From positions 1 through 64,000 of the forward strand of contig LUGG01000004.1 in the NCBI GenBank assembly GCA_001683735.1: a DNA stretch of 64,000 bases, read 5' to 3'. Below are positions 60,501-64,000 of the stretch, in pieces. A program made the position numbers and the translations under genes. The notes under the pieces are model-generated. The model saw only the letters and a program-made list of their open reading frames with translations. It made no database searches and was not told where the DNA came from. How positions within the stretch are numbered: the stretch's first letter is position 1; the number at the start of each line of letters is the position of its first letter. The stretch is from Grifola frondosa. Lineage: Eukaryota > Basidiomycota > Agaricomycetes > Polyporales > Grifolaceae.

Positions 60501-61136
60501 CATCCACAGGTTCCAAATAAGAGGGTCTTTGAGCTTGGCCTCAATTTCGTATGCTTCTGCATCTCAAAGAGTCTTGGGCACATATTTTGCACATGCAACG
60601 TGGATTGAGTGCTGTTCGTCTGCTGGCATGTCCGCTTCTCATTGTGCCTGTGAATTTGTGATAAATCCTTGTTAATTTAACCTATTAACCTGCTTGCTTA
60701 CCTTGTGCACTACCGCTTTCAAAGATATGTCCTCGCCAAGCTTCTCACAGGCATCACACACCTGAGATTGATTCTCTGTTGTACACTGACAATGTGTCGA
60801 GCGTACAAATCCACCATTATAGTCCACCTCCCATCTCGCCCATGCCTTCAATGATTGGAGCAGCCTGCTCTTCTCCGTGTCGGTCCAAAATCTTTCTTTG
60901 CACTGAATGTTGCCATTGAATGGGACCTCTTGCTTAATAACCTTCCCATCTACTGCTTGAATATCTCTGCTTCTCTCATTATCCTTCATAACAGGAAAGG
61001 CCTTGTATGGAAATAGCTGGCGGCAGACGCTGTCACGCACCAAACGTGGTTGGTACCTGGACAGGGCCAAAATAACCATCTTTGGCAACCAAGTCAACCG
61101 AGTGCCGTAATATGCACAGCACACGAAGGTCACCAT
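57597..61136 (-). mobile_element. Large transposase-like gene of a basidiomycete mobile element
   Basis: Multi-exon, about 1000 residues. ATG 61136 (MVTFVCCAYYGTRLTWLPKM). Segments in order: ALSRYQPRLVRDSVCRQLFP, AVDGKVIKQEVPFNGNIQ, FWTDTEKSRLLQSLKAW and a Cys cluster (HCQCTTENQSQVCDAC). Next come ALDRNDSTDCFLELYKQAVD, GMRYPRNYLNFMTLVHSYGQ, LSAQLGGPSP, DNCTKVCRRLTYSNDFGSHV and IPPLVIALIPTNGTNNAEL. FFAADGASSELL and GPLISLSDPQHGRK follow, then SLVQLYESGEA, VENVDKQNDDAARRLFHH, WLLGMEFVEHFFGLARSLIP, an acidic DEVEEADEDSESDDD tract and YQSGIGTHSEGVVMLDPKFA. I recognise this order from highly repeated mushroom ORFs that behave as transposable elements. I cannot assign the superfamily or point to a DDE triad. 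One frame slip at an A3 run (59502-59504) may be error or decay. Confidence 0.65.
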
Positions 61137-62929
61137 CGGGATCGAGTTTAGACATCATCAATCATGTCAAATCTCCACCCAATCCCACCCAATCGACGCA
61201 TGCCATGGTGCCCCATGGTAATCAATCCTCGGCTCCATCCTATTATACGATACACTCACCACCGGATTCGACCTCATACCACTGTCCGGATTCGTGCACC
61301 TCACAGATCGATCCGGAATTATGTTCACGGGCCATATCGACCACATCATCCAGTACCAGGAAACACGAATATTCCTCGCCCTTTCTCACATCGATGGCAC
61401 CTGCACCATTGGTTTCACAGTACGATATGAGTACGTTCAGCATTCGCTCGTCTCCTACGCAATGACCTGGTGGCGATATTCCCTATACGCTGTCAGTCTG
61501 GATAACGAGATGACGAAGCCAGGATCCATGATTTACCCTCTTCACCCGCTTGTAAACGACGACAACCATCGTTAAATCAAGTAGGATGGGATGGGAAAGC
61601 ATGGAGGGTCATGAGGAAAAGGAGTGCAGGAAAGAATCAGGTGCAGAAAAGTCAGGAGACAAGGAGTTGGACACAGCAGAACATTGCAGAAACAGGAAGA
61701 AGATTAGGTTAGCAAATTCTGGAAGGGACTGGAAGAAAGGCAGAGTCCTGGCAAAATCTGTACAGCCTTTAAAAAGAGAAGCATGGCAATTGGATCACCC
61801 TCCAGATTCCCCCCAGACTCAGCAGACTAGATCACTTGACTGAGGTATCACAGGGATATCTCACGTCATCACAGGTGTGCACATAGGTGTACACACTCAG
61901 CCACACAGACACAGCACTTTCCTAGCAAGGAGGACCTCCAAGGCGGCAAGGATACCATTCTGTATCCCCACCACCCCACTTCACTCCATACCAAATCACA
62001 CCAGATTTCTACTCTCAAAGTCTCACAGCCAGAAGCAGTCATAGTCAGTTGACTTGCTTACCACAGTCCAGACATCACTTCAGGAACCCCACAACGAGGT
62101 GGGCAAGGTTGAAGTCTTGGTCCCCAGTTTCCAGGTCACAGCAGTGCAGCAACCCCATACAGAGGTGGGCAAGGTTGACTGTTGATAGGACAGGAAAGAG
62201 AAGTCTTCCTCGGAGGGAGCATCAGCAGAAGAACAGGAGACATATCAAGGAGAGGTAGAAGTGAAAAAGTACCGGGTAAGTCATCATCATATCATTGTTA
62301 AACATTCACTTGGGATCATACCTACCTTCATGATTGTGATAACACCCCCAACGGATTCGGCCAGGCCTATAACTGGGAAAGCAGGAAAAACCCGTCAAGC
62401 TTGGTGCAGTATAAAATTGATTTCATCCCTCGATTCCCTTCGCGTATATTTCGCCCTGCCACAGATAGATTTCTCTATTTTTGGTTTGGTGATTATCGAG
62501 ATCGTTTTATACAGTGGTTACTATCTCACACCACATACTCACGACAACGCGCGCTCTGAATGTTCGAGAAACTCCACCCAATGTACGTGTCTGTGTCTGC
62601 AAGATATACTCTGCATAAATACCTCCTCTGAGATGCTGACAGATTGCGACAAATGATGCCATCTGTTTGTGGTCTGATAGGACCATGTTGATATGTGGGA
62701 AAATATGGGTGATTGACGGTGTCTACACCGCAAGTAAGTATTTATACGAATAGAGCTGTATTAGCCCACTGACTGTTTTCAATTGCTTTGTGACATATGT
62801 CCCCTTCAGAACTGAGGTGCTAGAAGTAGTTCCAGACTTGCAAATATGTCCACCTTCATCAAAAGATGGCATACTGTCCAACCCCAGTGCTTGCTGATGC
62901 AAAGAATGAGGTGATTGACATGTTTCCCT
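61137..62929. other. Inter-ORF region of the mobile-element zone
   Basis: Overlapping frames on both strands at 61082-61575 (plus 127 and 93 aa, minus 66 aa) are open, but no family is recognised. 61580-62260 is purine-rich with short repeated phrases, including a 65-base repeat. The right part is AT-rich and may hold the 3' exons of the CCHC-finger gene. No RNA gene was seen. Confidence 0.4.
62071..62180 (+). repeat. Imperfect 65-base tandem repeat
   Basis: The phrase AGGTGGGCAAGGTTGA occurs at about 62098 and 62163, each preceded by a similar segment (CAGGAACCCCACAACG and CAGCAACCCCATACAG). This gives two diverged copies with period 65. It may be part of an element's internal or terminal repeats. 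Confidence 0.65.
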
Positions 62930-63277
62930 TCAGCTATGATTGTTTAATTCTGTCTTCATAAATACTGCAGACTTAGCTACCTTGGCATGCTGCAAAGACC
63001 CCGAAATTGTGACTCTATGATTGATATAACCAGTTATCTGTGGACATTTTTGCTTGTGCATGTACCAGTTTGCTGTATCATAGTCGCGGTCACTTTGAAG
63101 GCTAATCCACTTGCTACACCCCTTGCATTGTACTTGGTGTGTTTTGACTTTTTGAATCCATTCATCAGCCTCAAGGAGCTCCTTTTGATTGTCAGGTTTC
63201 TTCCTTTTCTTCTGTGTGCAAGATGTCACTTGTGCATGGCGCAAAATGGATTCTTCGCCCTCAGTAATCAATTCCAT
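62930..63277 (-). CDS. CCHC zinc-finger protein of a mobile element (N-terminal part)
   Basis: ATG 63277 begins MELITEGEESILRHAQVTSC. A basic stretch (TQKKRKKPDNQKELLEADEW) is followed by one finger: Cys-x2-Cys-x19-His-x3-Cys (VQCKGCSKWISLQ, then NWYMHKQKCPQIT). This W-containing CCHC layout is typical of N-terminal fingers in basidiomycete element ORFs, where it probably binds DNA. The frame reads to 62930, but an intron (donor GTTATA after ITG, acceptor GCAG) is likely, so the C-terminus is unresolved. Confidence 0.6.
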   Translation of the reverse strand: MELITEGEESILRHAQVTSCTQKKRKKPDNQKELLEADEWIQKVKTHQVQCKGCSKWISLQSDRDYDTANWYMHKQKCPQITGYINHRVTISGSLQHAKVAKSAVFMKTELNNHS

Positions 63278-63379
63278 CGGACTTGGACTCTGTACCAAAG
63301 GGTTGTGACCATTTACCCCCTAATAGTAACAAGTAAGCATGTATATTCAACTCGATCGGATTCACATACTGTTTCTTCT

Positions 63380-64000
63380 TCATCTTGACAGGTTTGTCAT
63401 TGATGGCTGCTATGAGTTTCACCTGGATGTCTGGCATGGCCACTACCATGGCTTGTGTCATGTCATTCATGTCTGCTACCTTCACACATCCATCACCAGA
63501 AGCACCTTCGAGGATCTCAAAATTGGAGGAGTCGGAGTCGGAGTTGACTGCTTCCACTTCGACCCGACATACAATCCTGAAGGAGAGTTAGATGCATGTA
63601 AAATATACTGTAAGTGACACACGTACAGTAATGTAAGCAATACCTTAAGCGCACCAGCTCTAACATCCTCTTTGCTGCTTTCTCCCTCAGTTACATTATG
63701 ATCTCCATCTGCAAATGATTTGAGCACAATCATAAGAAATAGGCCACACGACCAATCGTCAAGTTGGTGTTCCAACACTGGTGGTGAGATTAACCAAAAT
63801 CCCCAGGTTTCCATGTTCCATGCATTAATCTGCTGTCTGGTGCTGTACAGGATTCTGTTTACGACATTAAGTAACAGCTGCTATCAATGTAAGTCTTCAT
63901 ACTTGTCTGTTAACAATGATTGCCAGCACTCACGGGCTTGGCCCAAGTGACCGATGAAATCTCGGGAATGCTATTGTAGAAAGCAATATTGTGGGTTGAG
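63380..64000 (-). CDS. Ulp1-like cysteine peptidase of a mobile element (5' end outside window)
   Basis: The C-terminal part of a SUMO-protease-like (C48) domain. At the right edge: THNIAFYNSIPEISSVTWAK, then a donor GTGAGT. Next exon: METWGFWLISPPVLEHQLDD, WSCGLFLMIVLKSFAD, in which the Cys of DDWSCG fits the catalytic Cys block (Q-x-D-x2-S-C-G). The catalytic His and Asp would lie beyond the edge or in the unresolved intron. After ALK and an intron comes YILHASNSPSG. Then the frame changes to an acidic VNSDSDSSNFEILEG, KVADMNDMTQ and a basic end (KMKKK). Ulp1-type proteases have been captured by several eukaryotic DNA transposons. The frame change near 63575 may be a deletion. Confidence 0.55.

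Overview
This window is nuclear DNA of a filamentous basidiomycete, most likely an Agaricomycete. Genes are split by many short (about 45-70 nt) GT-AG introns. The set of genes is typical fungal housekeeping plus secreted-protein genes (WSC, CVNH, GPI-anchored cupredoxin, a Gti1/Pac2 regulator and an ECL1-type life-span factor). No prokaryotic, organellar or viral module was seen.

Layout. 1-32 kb (strand in brackets): myotubularin phosphatase, 5' part only (-); Dal5-type MFS transporter (+); CVNH lectin (-); cupredoxin (-) divergent from a mitochondrial-type thioredoxin (+); GUF1/EF4 GTPase (-) divergent from the splicing factor cwf18 (+); Gti1/Pac2 regulator (-); elongin A (+); WDR26/Gid7 (-); an unrecognised multi-exon region (-); two-domain WSC protein (-); ECL1-like protein (-). 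A GC-rich stretch of nearly 4 kb without a convincing gene follows (32.4-36.4 kb). 36-53 kb: VPS54 (-) divergent from SAM37/metaxin (+); a TLC-domain membrane protein (-) divergent from eIF2B-beta (+); G-protein gamma (-); bifunctional tryptophan synthase (-); a decayed asparaginase fragment (+); and a secreted Cys-containing protein (-). From about 53.2 kb to the right edge the DNA becomes AT-rich and element-derived. It holds relics of Agaricomycete repeat ORFs, a large transposase-like gene, a CCHC-finger protein and a Ulp1-like protease that runs off the edge.

How the genes relate. There is no obvious biosynthetic cluster. Most neighbours are independent housekeeping genes arranged as divergent or tightly convergent pairs. 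The three genes at 57.6-64 kb look like parts of one or more mobile elements.

The most important observation for anyone using this sequence is a pattern of single-base deletions, mostly in short G or C runs. They break the reading frame of otherwise well-conserved genes (myotubularin, MFS, WSC, ECL1-like, VPS54, SAM37, eIF2B-beta, G-gamma, and about nine places in tryptophan synthase). Several of these genes are normally essential, so I read this as uncorrected base-calling error rather than mass pseudogenisation. Automated gene models here will be truncated or will carry false introns. The asparaginase fragment and the AT-rich repeat relics show other kinds of damage and look like real decay.

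All exon boundaries were placed by eye from splice consensus and remembered family conservation. No database search was run.
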